From NCBI GenBank assembly GCA_022376515.1, contig WTXI01000094.1:62001-126000 (forward strand): DNA of 64,000 nucleotides, in the 5' to 3' direction. Positions 11,218 to 23,177 of this stretch are shown here, piece by piece. The position numbers and the translations under genes are program-made. The notes under the pieces are model-generated. The model searched no databases. It was not told the origin of the DNA and was given only the letters and a program-made list of their open reading frames with translations. Position 1 is the stretch's first letter; each line of letters begins with the position of its first letter. The stretch is from Lactifluus volemus. Taxonomy: Eukaryota > Basidiomycota > Agaricomycetes > Russulales > Russulaceae.

Positions 11218-12737
11218 TCAGTCCATTTCTCTGAGATGGACAGTGATCGGGTAATTGGAGTGCTGGCGTGAGAAAATGAATGACTCTATAGCTTGCTGCG
11301 TATATGCAGAGGGGGATGGAAGGTAGAGATGGCGCAGCACAGGCAACGCGTCCCTGGCCCTTTCCCCAGTGAGCTCCTGCAGCGCAGATGCAATGATCTC
11401 ACCCAGCTTGGGCGATATATGCATGTGCTGCGAAGCTGAAAATGCTTGCAAGATCTCTAGCCATTTGGGGTTATCCACATGGTCTTTCCAATCGAGAAAC
11501 ACTAGGTTGTCACGGGGAGGCCAGCTGGTAACGATGAGAAGCCGTTGTACATTGGATAAGAGAGGCGAAATTTTGCCACATATTTGAGCTAGACACGTAA
11601 CTTGTCGATCAAACCCATGGCACGATATCTTGATAGATAGAGTGTACGGATATTCATTCCTTTCCGGTGTAATACGATAACCGAAGAGGATTAGGATGCT
11701 TTCATAAGAAAAGTAAAGCTCTGCTACCTCGAAGGACCTGGGAAGCTCTGTGCGACCGATAAACTGGAGGAAATGTGGAATGTCAAAGTCGAGGTGACTC
11801 GGATTGAAGAACCAAGTGTCGACGGAAGTCATAACAGGAGTGTCGATCCGAGCCACAAGATCCTCAAAGTACTCGCTAGAGCCACAGAACTCTAAACAGG
11901 TGAGAGCGGGGAGGACAACGCGTCGGAATGAAGATGGAAGTCGATTTGTTGGATCAGGGAAAGAAGCTGGGGATTCAAAATCAATGGAAATGTATTTGAG
12001 CTCAGTCAACACGGAGAGGGCTGTAGCCATAGCTTCGGGTGAAAAGTAACCAGTATTGGGTACCTTCTCGAGTCAAACAAGGACAAGATCATGGCAAATT
12101 GAAAGAAATTTTGGTAGCGTCGGAAATGGAATACCAGTCAAGTCGAGATGCTTTAGACGCGGAGAAGATCCACCCAGAAAGGTATCGCGAAGCACTGGTG
12201 CCGACTCCGAAGTATAAAGGCGAAGACGTGTCAAAACTGGATACGGCTTCGACATCACTTTGTAGACTCGCTTCAATAGAGTACTTGTTAAATTGAGATC
12301 GATTTCGGATACGCGATCGTAATGCTCGAGTGCGGCAATAAGGTTAACTCCACCCAGAGGGAGGGGCGATCTCCAATCGCTTACGACAATAGGAAAGCTG
12401 CGTGGCCAGACATCTAGCGTCTTCTTCATGGGTGTGTTCCCATTGCATACAAGTCGCAACTTATGACGAGACGATGGTTCGAGTACAATGTACCTCCACC
12501 TTTGGCATACGTGGATCAGTGCATGCCACCATCGATGGGACCCATATAATGAAAGAATTTGACAGTAATCGAAGATATGCAGGAGGACATTGTCAGGGAG
12601 GGATCGGATTGTCACACGTGGGAAAGAAATCAGGCCTACTCGATCAAAGTGAGTGATTGCTTCAGCGGCGGCCTCTCATGATGGTCATGGGACGTACCCA
12701 GTTGTCTTTGATCAATACGTGCCTTCTGATGACGCAT
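11218..12737 (-). pseudogene. F-box copy D with a single premature stop
   Basis: Exons 12698..12737 (MRHQKARIDQRQL) and 11218..12635 with a 62-nt phase-1 intron. The frame is intact for 486 codons except for one TGA at 12075-12073, about one-third of the way along. Copies E and I have CGA at the same codon, so one C-to-T change explains the break. The two halves otherwise read as a normal family member: F-box-like start SLPDNVLLHIFD, TPMKKTLDVWP, LRR-like body and HLREMD end. It is either a young pseudogene or a gene making a ~200-residue F-box-only product. Confidence 0.82.
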
Positions 12738-14940
12738 AATGACCTGTCCTTTCCCTAGTAACTCTTGTTCGCGGTTGAGAAGTGAGAAGATATTGATGGG
12801 CTGTCGACTGTGCCAATTGTTCGAAATCGAACTTAGCAAGCACAGAGTTAGATTGGACTACTATTGCAGTGAGGGATCGACGTACCTGCGAGACAGTTGG
12901 GCTGAGGGAATATCGAGGGCCGCAGAGGGGCCGTGTGGTTGAGTGCCGGTGCATGTCACGTGATGCCTAGGGGCCAACATCCACAAAGAGTATGGTACAA
13001 AGGTGTCAGATAAGAGGAACATTGAGGACCCAGTCCACCGCAACGAGCAGCGATAGGCACAAACCATCTTTACGGCATAGGTGAGACAGGGCTGAGCGTA
13101 CGTTCCCGAATATTAACATGCAATTCTGTCCACAAGTCGACACTCAATCAAAAATTCTGAAGTACTTGCTTACCAGAATCGTGAGACAAAAAGGTTGTTC
13201 GCGTGCTCGCCGAGGGCGGAGATAGCAAATATTGAGCAGTATGTTCCAGGTGTAGCGTGAGCGTTCAGTTGATGGAGCCTGAGCTAGTAAGTGACGCCTG
13301 ACGACGCGAACAAGTTAATGTTGTTGAGATGTGTGCCAGTAGTGGTCGCCTCAAGCGCTGGAATCTGAGAGGAGCGTTCAGTCATGGAGGTAGTGTGGAA
13401 CACGAAAAAGGCAACACAGTCATTTTCGCAGACGATCCGGGCACTATGAGACTTTTATTCTCGAGGGACATTAAATATGCTACGAACCACCATTCCCACC
13501 AATGAAGAGGTGCCATCAAAAACGAGGAGGTGCATGAAAAAACGAGGCCAACAATAGTGGGGGTAACCTGGATACCCGGGTGGTGACAAGACCAAAAATT
13601 TGTACCAGGTGGGGCAGAGGTAATTGCGTTGTTAGGTCGAGGCGCAAAAGCCGTGGCAGCTGGCCGGGATGGCCGGCCCAATTTACCGCGCTCTGCACCA
13701 ATCTCGGACGAACCCCTCCGGCCCGGGTATTCTCCCATTGCCATCCGTCCGATTCCTTTACACCTTTACAGGGGAAATACAATGAGAGCCACTGTCCCCG
13801 CACCCAGACCCTCACGTGTGCCAGTGTGATCTCGCCCCGTTACAATCTCCAAACTTCCGCCCCCCACGTCATCACATAGGGTCTACTGTTCCAAATGGCC
13901 CGCGACCGCGATCTCACTTCCGCAACTCCCGCCCCATCGACCAACATCATTTTTTTCGGCACCCGAGCAAGAGAAGAAGCATAACTAAATTTCATCAAGA
14001 GCCACAGCCACCACGTGCCCCCCGGAGCTTCGACGGGATGCATAAAAGAAAGAGCAGGTCGTCAAACTCCCAGTGATCCGAATGCTCAACTGACCGTGTC
14101 GGAAATGCGAGTACGATGCCGGAGATGGCGAAGGAAACGTCGCGTGCTGCCATGTATGTAACAGCTCCGGCGCCAGACCTTGTGACCTCTCTGAGACTCC
14201 AAGCTGAGCAGTCAAAGCCATGGAGAAGCAAACATTCTGATGAGCTCATCTCCCCTCGACCAACGCTTCTGGCTTCTTCTCTCGTGTAAACACAGCGTTT
14301 TGACGTTTAACGGCACTTACCAACAACTTTCATCGATTCTGGGCTGCAATTGGAGATGCTCCGAGCGCGTGGCCACCATATCAAGACATCGCTCAGCGGG
14401 CTCTCCCAGACAACGGATCAAGCGGGGCAATTCCATAGCTACAGAAGGGAAAATCTAGCTTTGCACTCGCGCAGGACGGGCAGTCATATTGCATCAAATT
14501 TGGTGACATAATGAGTGTTAGAGGTTAGAGTTGAAGTGTTTGTGGAAAGGCGAGCAACATGGGCTTCAGTTCGTTACTCCTCGACCACCTGCTACCTCTA
14601 CGCTCCATTTTTTCATACCTTGAATAGACTTTTGTGTCCCAGAAAAACGTCTGCGGTGTATCGTAGAGGAGCTGCTAAATTTCTCATGAAATGTCTTATG
14701 TAGTTCATCGTGGCGATCATCAACCGAATATAATACACAACAAAAACCCTGATCTATATTTCTCCTGGCCTGAGGCACCAAAGTGCGTGCCGCCTGTTTA
14801 TTGTACATCAAAATAAAAGAAGCAGAGAACTGATGTGGGGAAGTGGTAAACACGGGGAGGGGTGCGGAACAGGTACTAGCAAAATGCGAAGGGGAGAGCA
14901 GAGATGAGGACCCATCAACATTAATCTAGCCTCCGGATAA
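12738..14940. other. Intergenic flank between copies D and E, with LINE relic
   Basis: Upstream flank of D (about 12738-13330), the LINE relic at about 13745-14000, and a stretch to about 14690 that repeats 2590-3490. The end is the downstream flank of E, including its conserved box near 14757-14820. No gene recognised. Confidence 0.6.
13745..14000 (+). repeat. Decayed 3' fragment of a LINE (left-arm relic 3)
   Basis: The best-preserved of the three left-arm relics. It includes the segment matching TTTACAGGGGAAATACAATG, which corresponds to the TEHAFTGEYNA-coding region of the 49280 LINE, followed by the zinc-knuckle region and the ACCAACATCATTTTTTTCGGC block. It is frame-broken. Confidence 0.55.
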
Positions 14941-16427
14941 TCAGTCCATTTCTGTGAGATGGACAGTGATAGGGTGCTTGGAACGCTGACGCGAGGAAAT
15001 GAACGGCTGTATTGCTTGCTGCGTGGATGCAGAAGGGGGTGGAAGGTAGAGGTGGTTTAGCATAGACAACGCGTCCATGACGCTTTCCCCAGTGAGCTCT
15101 TGCAGCGCAGATCCAATAATCCCACCCAGTCTGTGCGGTATACGCATGTGGTGCAAAGCCGAAAATGCATGAAAGATCTCCAGCCATTCGGGGTTATCCA
15201 CGTAGTCTTTCCAGACAATTTCATTGAAGCGAGAGTTGCAAATGTGAAGCCGTTCTACATTGGATAAGAAAGGCGAAATCTTGCCGCATATTTGAGCTAG
15301 ACACGCAACTTGCCAATCCAACGCATGACACAATATCGTGATAGACAGAGCGATCCGAAATTCCTTCCCCCCCGGTGGATCACGATGACCAAAGCGGATG
15401 TAGGCGCTTTTACGAACAAAGTACAGCTTCGCTTCCTCTAAGGACCCGGGGATCTGTGTGCGACTGATGAACTGGAGGAAATGTGGAATGTCAAAATCGA
15501 GCTGATTGAAGAACCGTGTGTGGACGGAAATAATAGCAGGAGTGTCGATCCGAGCCACAAGATCCTCAAAGTACTCGCTAGTACCATGGAACTTCAAACG
15601 GGTGAGAGCGGGGAGGACAACGCGTGTAAATGAAGATGGTGGTCTATTTCGACGAGAATCTGGGGATTCGAATCCAATGAGGAAGTCTTTAAGCTTGGTC
15701 AACGCGGATAGGGCTGTAGCCATAGCTTCGGGTGAAACGTAACCGGTATTGGGTATCTTCGAGAGTCGAACTTCGACAAGATTATGGCAAGATGGAAGCA
15801 ATTTTGGTAGTGCCGGAAATGGAATACTACCCAAGTTGAGATACTTTAGACGCGGGGCAGATCCACCCAAAAAGGTATCGCGAAGCACCGGTGCCGACTT
15901 CGAATTTGAAATATGAAGGCGAAGATATGTCAAAACTAGATGTGGCTTCTTCATCACTTTGTAGAGTCGCTTCAATAGAGTACTTGTTAAAAAAGTGAGA
16001 TCGATTGTGGACACGCGATCGTGATGCTCGAGTGCGGCAATAATGTTAGCTCCACTCAGAGGGAGTCGCGGTCTCGATTCATCTATGACGATAGGAAAGG
16101 CGCGTGGCCAGACATCTAGCGTCTCCTTCACGGGTGTGTTCGCATTGCATAAAAGCCACAAATGAAGACGAAGCGGTGATTGAAATACAATGTATCTCCA
16201 CCTTCCGCATACGTGCACCAGTGTAATCCACCATCGAGGGGAGTATGTTTCACACAAGTCGAAGATGTCAAGGAGGACATTGTCAGGGAGGGATCTGATT
16301 GTAATGCGTGGGAAAGAAATGAGGCCTACTCGACCCAAGTGAGTGCCAGTGATTGCTTCAGCGGCAGCCCATGGTCCTGAGACGTACCTGGGCCTCTTTG
16401 ATTCAAAACCACCTTCCGATGATGCAT
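14941..16427 (-). CDS. F-box protein, array copy E
   Basis: Exons 16388..16427 (40 nt, MHHRKVVLNQRGP) and 14941..16325 with a 62-nt phase-1 GTACGT...TAG intron, giving 474 aa. An in-frame TAG lies upstream of the ATG, as in B. It contains the F-box-like segment (SLPDNVLLDIFDL, then a WW..LVHVCGRWR helix), TPVKETLDVWP, and LRR-like segments through the C-terminal QELTGESVMDALSM block ending HLTEMD. Compared with C it has short deletions in the variable middle region. No stops. Likely an SCF substrate adaptor of unknown target. Confidence 0.87.
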
Positions 16428-18777
16428 AGAGGACGATGCTAGTAACTCCTATTCGTTGAGAAGATCGATATTTAAAGGGCTGTCGACTGTGACTGCTAGT
16501 AGTTTGAAATTCAACTTAGCAAGCACGGAATTAGCTTAGACTGCTCCTGTAGTGAGGGATCTCTGGACGTACCTGCGAGAAAGAGAACTCTCCGACAGAG
16601 ACGTTGATAGTTCACCTGAGGGCTGCAGAGAGGCTGTGTGGTTGAGGCCGCACGATGCATGCATGTCACTGGCACATGATGCACGTGCGCCACAGCCCTG
16701 GGCCCATGAGCATGCGGTCATCCATCTGGCAGCGATAGAGGCCAACATCCAGAGTATCATGTATAAAGTACAAGTGTAGTAACGAACGATACAAAGATGT
16801 CCCCGAGAAGAGGAACATCAAAGGCAAAGTCCACCGCGATGAGCAGCGATAAGGGACAGTTCTCGGGAGCGCTTATTAGTTACGCCCACAGCCGTCGTAT
16901 GGCATAGGTGGAGGGATAGGGCTGTACGTACTCTCCCGAATATGAACATGTAATTCTGTCCATAAGTCGACACACGATCGGATATTTTGAAGTACTCACG
17001 GGAAATAATGGTCTTTCGCGTGCTCGAGGCGGTACATCTCCAGTGCAGCCTGAGAGTTCAATTGTTGTTGATGTTGTCGAGACCCATGATGGTCGTAATC
17101 GCGTAAATGCTGGAATGATAGTTACCAACTTGTCGTTCAGGTAGGGCAGGCTAGTACACCGCGGACACAGGAAATCTGAGAGAGGCGGTCGCAGGGGTTG
17201 TGAGAACGGAGAAGGCAACTCACTCACAAACGTCTTGGCTCATTTCCAGGAAGATGCCACTGTTCGTGTGGCATTCTGCTCGTTCCGCGCACCATTAGAC
17301 TTCCTCAAGGGATGGTAGATATGTTAGCCACTGGCGGGTCACGGTCTCAAGGGGAGAAACGAAAGGAGCACAAGGACAGAACGAATGACGACTCACTATT
17401 ATAGTCCATATGAGAATGCAACTGACGATGACGTGGGTGTGGATGTGTTGCAGATAGGATAAAAGAGGGAAAGGAAGAAAGATAATCTGACCTGATAAAT
17501 TGAAGGGGATCACGCTGACTCGAGGACTCGAGCTCGGAGATGTTCATCACGAAGCGGAAATGCTGGCATAGAGACCCGAGTGGATTATGGCGTAGACATA
17601 AAATGGGAAATTGATAGTATTAGAGAAGTAAGGGGCGAGAGGTGTGACGACCAAGTGGTGAGGAAGGTCGTGTTGAGTGGGAATTGTTCCCACACCTCGG
17701 ACAAGCGAGGAACAGCTACGATACTCAATTCCAGTATTTTGGTTCTAACCTCTGGGGATCCTTTCACGCGCGTCCAATCGAGTTAATCAATTCCGGCTGA
17801 GCAGTATCCCACCATGGTTGAGCTTAGACTCGAGCTATCCCAAGTTGGAATACGACTGGTTGCATCGTACAATTTTGTCGTATGTCACCTGCTCATTTTC
17901 TCATGATCTGGGTTGAAAAAGGCTGCGGAGACTCTTCGTTCCAGTAAACATCGGTCCAACCCGAGAAAGTAAAGCCATGGAGAAGTAGAGTGGTTATTCG
18001 TTTCGTGGACTGGCCGACGTTTGTGACATAAGTCATGGAATGCAATGTGTTACTGGACCTCGATGGGCTCATCCTCCGCTCGACCTACACTTTTGGCTTC
18101 TTCTCTAGTGGAAACATGGCGTTTCGACGCTACAACGGCACCTACCAAACGACCTTCATCGATTATGGGCTGCAATGGAGCATGCTCCGAACTCTTGGCC
18201 ACCGCATCAACATATCGCGATGCCGCAGGCTATGCGCACTCTCCTGGACAATGGATTGATCCCGCAGCTGCCGAAGAGGATATCTGGCTTTGCACTCGTG
18301 CAGGACGGGCGGCCATGTTGCATTAAATTTGGTGAGATAATGAGCATTAAATCTTAGAGTTGGAGTGAGGCGAGCAATATGGGCCTCAGTTCATTACTTT
18401 CTCCTCCTCCTCGACCACCTGCTACCTCTACGTTCCATCTTTTTCCTGTCTTGAATAGACTTTTGTGTCCCGGTGAAATTTCTGTAATGTTTTGTAGAGA
18501 AGCTAGATTTCTCGCGAATGACTTCAATATTACATGGCCAGTGTGCCGGCGTTGACACCTTCAGCCCGACTCATCCGGGTGTCAGTCCATAACACGCAGC
18601 GATAGTATTTCTCCTGGCCTCAGGCACCAAAGTGCGGGCCACCCGATTATCGTACATCAAAATACAAGAAGGAGCAGAGAGCTGCTGTGGGGAGGTGGCT
18701 ATACAGACAGGTACTAGCAAAAAGAGAAGTGGAGAAGGCACATCGACAATAATCCAGACACCTGACAATCAGTCCAC
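16428..18777. other. Intergenic flank between copies E and F
   Basis: Upstream flank of E; 17340-17790 is the partner of 6120-6595. About 17910-18360 resembles the flanks near 29550-29960. The downstream flank of F, with its conserved box, is at about 18605-18670. No gene recognised. Confidence 0.55.
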
Positions 18778-19364
18778 TTATGTGAGATGGACAGTGACAG
18801 GGCGATTGGAACGCTGGCGTGAGGAAATGAATGGCTGTATTGCTTGCTGCGTGGATGCAGAGGGGGACGGAAGGTAGAGATGGCGTAGCATCGGCAACGC
18901 GTCCATGACGCTTTCCCCAGTGAGCTCTTGCAGCGCATATCCAATAATCTCACCCAGTCTGGGCGGTATTTGCATGTGCTGCAAAGCAGAAAATGCATGA
19001 AAGATCTCCAGCCATTGGGGGTTGTCCACGTAGTCTTTCCAATCTGAAAATGTAACAGTCATTGTATCCTCTGAATCATCGAGCCAATAAGAGCCAGTGA
19101 TGAGAAGCAGTTCCACATTGGATAAGAAAGGCGAAATCTTGCCGCATATTTGAGCTACACACGCAACTTGCCAATCCAACGCATGGCATATTATCGCGAT
19201 ATGCAGAGAGATCTTCCCCCGTGGATCAAGACGACCAAAGTGGATGGACACACTTTTGTCATAAAAGTACAGCTTCGCTTCCTCTAAGGACCCGGGGATT
19301 TGTGTGCGGCTGATAAACTGGACGAAATGTGGAATATCAAAATCGAGCTGATTGAAGAATGATG
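18778..19364 (-). pseudogene. F-box copy F, 3' part (split by transposon)
   Basis: This is the C-terminal part of an F-box copy: QLDFDIPHF-type residues at the break, then the body through HMQIPPRLGEI, ALQELTGESVMDALPM and PVTVHLT, ending with TAA at 18778. It is separated from its 5' part (27341-28271) by the 7.98-kb element. The target duplication GAATGATG lies at 19357-19364. Counting one copy of the duplication, the frame runs straight across the break (TSF | FNQLDF), so the gene was open when it was hit. Confidence 0.85.
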
Positions 19365-19388
19365 CCCTACGAGAAATGACTTACAGTA
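19365..19388 (+). repeat. Left terminal inverted repeat of the Plavaka-type element
   Basis: The core CGAGAAATGACTTACAGTA is shared exactly, in inverted orientation, with 27317-27340; only two positions near the tip differ. Confidence 0.85.
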
Positions 19389-19789
19389 AACTAATCGCAA
19401 TTAATAGAAATTAAATATTGATTTAAGTATATTTGTGCCAGTTGATATGAATTACGTTGATTCAAGTAGATTGATATCGGCTAAACGAATTTGAATATCG
19501 TTCGATCACAAGCCGAATTATATTGAATTAAATTGATCTCGCTTACGAGATATATTCTTTGATCTAAAGCACCTATTAGAATCAAATCAAATCTGTGTAC
19601 TGAGTCTTTTGAACGCGCGAAAACTTTGTCCCAAATATAGAACGCCTTGTCGACCCAGTCGCTATCTGGTCACATGGCCAGTGCATATAATCACATGCCC
19701 ATGTACTTTATACGAGTGAACCGAATCAAATAAATGAATGCGTGTGTTTCCCCCTTCTAAACGTGCTGTCCATCGAACGTCTTGATTTC

Positions 19790-22700
19790 ATGTCTACCCC
19801 TAATAAACCCAATCGCACATTTTATTGTTCTTGCTCGCGATATTGTAAGGAGAAAACGCGCGTATCTCGAGCCACCTACAGCCGTCATAAACAATACCGG
19901 GCGGCTGACTATCTCGGAGTGTACAACAAACGAGGGTCGATATTCAATGGACAGCCAATTCAACTGGCGTCAGGAGAACTTCCAGAGCGACGTGTGTACT
20001 CTGTCGTCTTCATTGCGAAGACTGTCATTAAATATATAGAAAGAACATCGGATGCAAAATAAACCAAGGCGGGTCCAATCTAGTGAACACTTGAACGACC
20101 TAGGGAGCACATCACAAGGGCGTGCTGATCACTCTGAAGCCGAAATTGATTGTGTCGATCAGCAGCATCTCTGGTCAGACGACGATACACCTCCTTCTCC
20201 CACTATCCCATCGGGGGATGTGCAACCAACGAATGAAACAAATGAATGTACTGTTACAACAGACGATTGCCACAGGAGTGCTCCCTCTCCTATTGACCCG
20301 CCGGATGCTATCCCGGACGATGTACCTGGGGAATTTAACGATCGCGATCCAGATTCAATTGTTCCCACCGTCGTTGCGCTCAAGACAGCAATGTCATTTA
20401 TCGCCGAGCTACGTGCAGCGACGTTGGATCGAGATCCATTGCCAGATGATGTTCGTGAACGTCTTCGTTCCCCAGCGACCTTCTTGGTAGATCTATCGGA
20501 CAAAGACTTGCGGTTGTGTATCGATATGTTCTTGGCATCGACAAATGGTTCCGAGGCCATTTACACGATGATAATGGATGGGATCGGGCTCCATTCCCCT
20601 GAGATAAAACTATTATCACATGCGCAGATCAAGCAACGCATTCAAGATCTCACAGGGATATTCCCCATTATGACAGACATGTGTATGCAATCGTGTGTCG
20701 CCTTCACTGGTCCCTTCCGTGACATGACGACCTGTCCCATGTGTGGAGAGGCACGCTATGAACTGGCCGGAGGGGGAAACAGTCAGAAATTACGCCCTCG
20801 GAAGCAGTCGCTCACGATCCCAATTGGCCCACAGATCCAGGCGCAATGGCGTAGCGATGATGGCGCTCAAAACATGGGCTATCGGCGGCGTACAATGGAA
20901 GATCTCATGGATGGCCTCTTAGTCTCGTCAGAGTTATCTGTCGACGAATACAATGACGTTTATTGTGGCCGCGCGTTCCTTGAGGCTGTCCGGGATGGAG
21001 ATATTAAGCCAGACGACACAGTCTTGATGTTGTCCGTCGATGGTGCACAATTGTACCAGAATAAACAATCTGATTGTTGGATCTATATCTGGGTCTTGCT
21101 GGATCTCCCTCCGGAGCTGCGATACAAGAAGAGATATGTGCTTCCTGGGGGCTTCATCCCGGGCCCAAACAAGCCCAAAAACCTCGACTCTTTCCTATTT
21201 CCTGGGCTGCACCATCTGGCCGCTCTTCAGCGCGATGGCCTCAGAATATGGGATGCAAATTTGGATCGTGTCTTCACCTCTTTCCCGTACTTTTATCTCG
21301 GCATGGCTGATGGCCCCGGACTTTCTCAGCTTAACGGTCAAGTCGGTCATCACGGTGCTTTCGGCTGTCGTCTCTACTGCGGGCTTAAAGGCAGGCATAA
21401 GGAAAACGGACCGCACTACTACCCAGTGATGCTAAAGCCACTGGACTACGCTGTCTCTGGCTGCGATCACAATGACGTCGATATATATAAGCTCACGGAA
21501 CCATCGCCTGATCTGTACCAGGCAGGTTTGTCTAGATTGCTGCAGAGCCGCAACGACACGCACTACAAAAACGAGCGCAGAGAGACTGGAATCTGTAAAC
21601 CAAGTCTCTTTAGTGGGCTAAATCCTCACCGATCACTGGCACCTCCGAGGTGCTTCGCGATCGACATCATGCATCTTATCTCGCTTAATCTACCCGATCT
21701 CTTTCTGGGACTATGGCGCGGGACTATCGATTGCGATAAGGACGACTCTAAGCTACATTGGCCATGGATGTGTCTGACTGGTGATGTATGGCGGAAACAT
21801 GGTCATGAAGTCGCCTTGTGCAGACAATATCTCCCCGGTTCGTTTGATCGACCTCCTCGAAACCCGGCCGAGAAAATATCGAGTGGTTATAAGGCTTGGG
21901 AATTCTTAATGTACTTGTTTGGGCTAGGACCTGGGCTCCTCTTGGACGTCTTGCCTCGTGTATATTGGGAACACTTCTGCAAACTTGTGCAGGGTGTGCG
22001 AATCCTCCATCAGCGGCGGATCAAGGTAGCTCAGCTTATTGTCGCTCATAGGCTCCTTCTCGAGTTTGTCGAGGAATTCGAGTTACTTTATTACTCTCGG
22101 CTCCCAAGCAGACTGCACTTTGTGCGCCAGAGCGTTCATGCCATGGTTCATCTCGCACAAGAGACGACGCGCATTGGACCTGGAGTCTACGTCCAACAAT
22201 GGACCCTTGAGCGAACGATTGGTAGCCTCGGTGGGGAGGTCAAGCAGCACTCAACTCCCTTCGCGAACATTGCGAATCGTGGACTTAGGAGCAGCCAGGT
22301 CAATGCACTCAAGGCAATGAATCCGGCGTTCGACAAGTCTTCTGTGAAGTTACCTGACGGCGCATTCAAATCAGAGGGATATGTTCTTCTTGGGGCAAAA
22401 GACAAGAATCCGATTTTATTCACGGGTGCAGAAGCCGACGCACTTAGGCATTTCATGATCTCGGAGAATGGTTCACTCGCTAGACACTGGGAGCCGAGGT
22501 ATAGACGATGGGCTAGACTCCTTCTACCTAATAAACAGATTGCTCGTGCTTCGTGGAAGGAGGGTGAACTAGAAACAGAAACGGTGCGATGTTCACGCAA
22601 CGTGAAGGTGACATCCCCCTCATCCGATATAGTGCACATCTCATTGCAGATACATATAGATCTTATCTGGCGAAGTTTACCGCCTCGGAGAAGTACAGTT

Positions 22701-22989
22701 TTATTTCCGGAGCAAACACTCGGGGACCGTGCGTCCATATGCACTAGTATCTATCTGGTCTGAGCCAGATATGCACCTTCTCAGCGTATCTCACGGTGCA
22801 TTGTATGTGTGCACATATCAAGGGAGAACCGACCTTCGCGTTGTCGATGTTAGGGCGATCATTTCTGTGGTGGCCATGGTACCTATTAGGCCGAGTGAGG
22901 GCGATAATAGTACACAATATTTCGTGGTCGAGAAACCTGGTCTGGACGCGCTGGTCATTGCAGAGGGAGGTGATCAGTTAATCGAATAA
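19790..22989 (+). CDS. Plavaka/Tnp2-type transposase
   Basis: The main exon is open from at least 20052 to 22607. A 52-nt intron (22608..22659, GTGACA...TAG) joins RNVK to ILSGEVYRLGEVQFYFR, and the last exon ends with TAA at 22989 after YFVVEKPGLD. A likely first exon from ATG 19790 encodes a small Cys/His segment (FYCSCSRYC ... TYSRH); its donor was not resolved. Features in order: acidic N-terminal region, C-x2-C zinc motif (TTCPMCGEARY), LSVDGAQL (first acidic catalytic candidate), LPPELRYKKRYVLPG and IPGPNKPKNLDSFLFPGL, GMADGPGL, IDIMHL, and the conserved QWTLERTIGSLGGEVKQ tail. These are hallmarks of the basidiomycete Plavaka family, related to CACTA Tnp2 (known family). No internal stop, so possibly active. 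Confidence 0.85.
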
Positions 22990-23177
22990 TTGTAGCTGTG
23001 CTGTGTACAGAATGCGAGATATATCTCATCGCGACTTAGCCGCATGCCAATGGCCAAATTCAATGTGCACGTGAGACTTGGGCAGAATTCTACGTAGAAA
23101 ATACTCTCATGCGCATATATTCACATTGCAAGGGGGTGTTCCCGAAGGACTTACGCGCATACAATCACCTATCCACT

